Shown: in pieces, positions 62,809 to 64,000 of the stretch
Layout of the letters: each line of letters starts with the position of its first letter
How positions within the stretch are numbered: position 1 is the first letter of the stretch
Assembly (NCBI RefSeq): GCF_036227225.1
Contig: NZ_CP109444.1
Location: 744,001 to 808,000 of the forward strand
Direction of reading: 5' to 3'
Length of the DNA: 64,000 bases
From: Streptomyces sp. NBC_01478
GTDB taxonomy: Bacteria > Actinomycetota > Actinomycetes > Streptomycetales > Streptomycetaceae
The notes under the pieces: generated by a model
Databases searched by the model: none
The model's input: the letters and a program-made list of their open reading frames with translations, nothing else
What the model was told of the DNA's origin: nothing
Translations under genes and position numbers: made by a program

Positions 62809-62880
62809 TGGCAGTCACGCTAGGGGCAACGCGCGGCCCCGCGCTTCTCGAATCCTGACCGGAACGGGCACCCGCCCCGC

Positions 62881-63552
62881 CTACTGGTCGCCGCGCAGAT
62901 AGCGCGTGACCATGTCCACCAGCTCCGTCTCGAACGTCTCGACCGGGATGGCCCGCGGGTCGGCCATGAGCTTGTGGATGTTGATCTCCACGGTGAACAC
63001 GATCAGCTCGGCCGCGGTGTCGAGATGTCGCACATGGACGTCCGGGTGCCGGGCGAGGAGGTCGCGCACCTGACCGACGCGAACCTTTCCGTGCCGCTCG
63101 ACCGTGTCGCGCAGTTCCCGCGAGACCGGTGCCTCTTCCATCATGATCCGCAGCAGTTGCGGATCGTCGCGGTGGTTGTCGACCGCGTCGCGGACCAGCG
63201 CCCGCACCGTCGCCTCCAAAGTGCCGGGAGACAGGTCGAGTCGGTCGGCCTGCGCCCAGGTACCCCGGTCGATGTGCCGCACCAGCAACGCGGCGAGGAC
63301 GGCGTCCTTGTTCGGGAAGTACTGGTACAGCGAGCCGATGGAGACGCGGGCGCGCTCGGCGATGCGGTTGGTGGTGCCGGCGGCGTAGCCGTACTCGGCG
63401 AAAACGTGAGCAGCAGCGGTGAGGATGCGCTCGCGGGTGAGTTCGGCGCGCACCTGGCGGGGCTTGCGACGTGGCTGAAGACGGTCGTCGGCCGACGGCA
63501 TCCGGGTGCCTCCCCAAGGCGCGAAAAGCGAGTAGCCAAAGAGCTGAGCCAT
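62881..63552 (-). CDS. TetR-family regulator
   Basis: 223 residues. ATG 63552 is used because a TATATT -10 sits 7 bases before it and there is no ribosome site (leaderless); ATG 63501 (MPSADDR) is an alternative. The N-terminal HTH is clear: RERILTAAAHVFAEYGYAAGTTNRIAERARVS, then GSLYQYFPNKDAVL. The C-terminal ligand domain resembles TetR_C_11-type. It probably represses the UvrA-like gene and responds to the toxic compound. Confidence 0.9.
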   Translation of the reverse strand: MAQLFGYSLFAPWGGTRMPSADDRLQPRRKPRQVRAELTRERILTAAAHVFAEYGYAAGTTNRIAERARVSIGSLYQYFPNKDAVLAALLVRHIDRGTWAQADRLDLSPGTLEATVRALVRDAVDNHRDDPQLLRIMMEEAPVSRELRDTVERHGKVRVGQVRDLLARHPDVHVRHLDTAAELIVFTVEINIHKLMADPRAIPVETFETELVDMVTRYLRGDQ

Positions 63553-63559
63553 TGCTCAC

Positions 63560-63565
63560 AATATA
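63560..63565 (-). promoter_or_regulatory. -10 box of the tetR gene, leaderless
   Basis: TATATT on the minus strand, 7 bases before ATG 63552. GCTCA and TGAGC (63555-63574) flank it, a possible self-regulatory site. AT-rich for this region. Confidence 0.55.
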
Positions 63566-63639
63566 GCCATGAGCTGCGAGAACAAGGCCATGGCCGATCG
63601 CGGCCCGGGCCGCTCGGGCTCCGCCTGAGAGGAGTCCCC

Positions 63640-64000
63640 GTGCGACAAGCGAACCCCTTGAGCGCCCTGCGTCGGCTGACGACGGAGGCCGAGGTCGAGG
63701 CGACGGTCGGCCTCCCCGCGCCGGTGATCGTGCTCAAGCAGATCAGCGCCCTCGACGAGGGCTGCCGGACCGTCCTCGCCCGGTGTCCGATCGCGGCCGT
63801 CGGATACCGCGACGCCGACGGCACCAGCAGGACGACCTTCATCGGCGGCACCCCGGGGTTCGCCCGCGTCCACTCGCCCACGCGCATCTCGTTCTCGCTG
63901 CCCGGGCCCGGCGACCCGCGCGGTCCGGTGTCGTTCTTCTTCCTCCTGCCGGGCGTCGGGGAGGTCCTGCGCGTCAACGGCTCGGTGGCCGCGCGGAAGG
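63640..64000 (+). CDS. PPOX-type FMN flavoprotein, cut by window edge
   Basis: The first 120 residues from GTG 63640, AGAGGAG 5 bases before. Sequence begins MRQANPLSALRRLTTEAEVE, then APVIVLKQISALDEGCRTVLARCPIAAVGYRDADG and TSRTTFIGGTPGFARVHSPT. The pattern matches pyridoxamine-5-phosphate-oxidase-like split-barrel flavoproteins (FMN or F420 binding) of actinobacteria. The rest lies beyond the window. It is divergent from the TetR gene and may share its control region. Confidence 0.7.
   Translation, partial: MRQANPLSALRRLTTEAEVEATVGLPAPVIVLKQISALDEGCRTVLARCPIAAVGYRDADGTSRTTFIGGTPGFARVHSPTRISFSLPGPGDPRGPVSFFFLLPGVGEVLRVNGSVAARK

Overview
The window is very GC-rich, uses GTG and TTG starts freely, has many 1-4 base gene overlaps (ATGA, GTGA) and carries typical actinomycete families (LAL and GlxA regulators, roadblock proteins, kinase/binding-protein fusions, NB-ARC/TPR proteins). 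It looks like chromosomal accessory DNA of a Streptomyces or a close relative. I see no rRNA, tRNA, CRISPR array, transposase or integrase. Two genes run off the ends (1-522 on minus, 63640-64000 on plus).

Layout. 1-3.2 kb: a truncated membrane protein, an orphan LuxR regulator and a CocE/NonD hydrolase. 3.3-5.5 kb: three roadblock/LC7 proteins around a DUF4388-like protein, with no GTPase or kinase beside them. 5.6-9.3 kb: a DHFR-fold reductase, then a molybdenum-flavoured stretch (MOSC protein, tandem Mop/TOBE protein, sulfite-oxidase-fold protein) with an M24 peptidase-fold protein in between. 9.3-13.7 kb: epoxide hydrolase, YciI-like protein, GlxA-type regulator coupled to a DUF6884 protein, and a TDT/SLAC1 transporter. 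13.8-15.3 kb: a small STAND-associated protein and a frame-shattered NB-ARC pseudogene. 15.4-17.9 kb: degenerate NUDIX, and a divergent MarR/MFS pair with a clear operator. 17.9-24.3 kb: a flavin redox cluster (FAD monooxygenase, HsaA-like hydroxylase, SDR) with a 927-residue LAL regulator. 24.3-34.4 kb: Tat-exported cytokinin-dehydrogenase-like oxidase, PfkB kinase divergent from a MarR/MFS operon, DUF4291, MHYT sensor, two SDRs lacking the usual catalytic tyrosine, and DUF4331. 34.4-41.9 kb: a second LAL regulator, a decayed alpha/beta hydrolase coupled to a disulfide reductase, VOC protein, exported alpha/beta hydrolase and a DJ-1/PfpI protein.

42.2-54.8 kb is the most interesting part: a likely biological-conflict island. 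It has a CATRA-N-like domain fused to a family-4 glycosyltransferase, an HTH/NB-ARC/TPR (STAND) protein, an XRE regulator, three small uncharacterised genes including a zinc ribbon, and a three-gene operon of a 1247-residue TPR-CHAT (caspase-like) protein, a CATRA-associated protein and a membrane-anchored protein of unknown fold. The obvious reading is a sensor/protease/effector defence or cell-suicide system; that function is inference.

54.8-60.3 kb: a lipoprotein and two single-chain receptors (Ser/Thr kinase, one membrane segment, extracellular type-1 periplasmic-binding domain). 60.3-64 kb: a TetR regulator upstream of a UvrA-like ABC protein with a palindromic operator between them, then a truncated PPOX-type flavoprotein. 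Several genes look leaderless (M24, MFS at 16362, MarR at 27153, TetR at 63552, probably the epoxide hydrolase), judged from -10 boxes lying 6-8 bases before the start codon.
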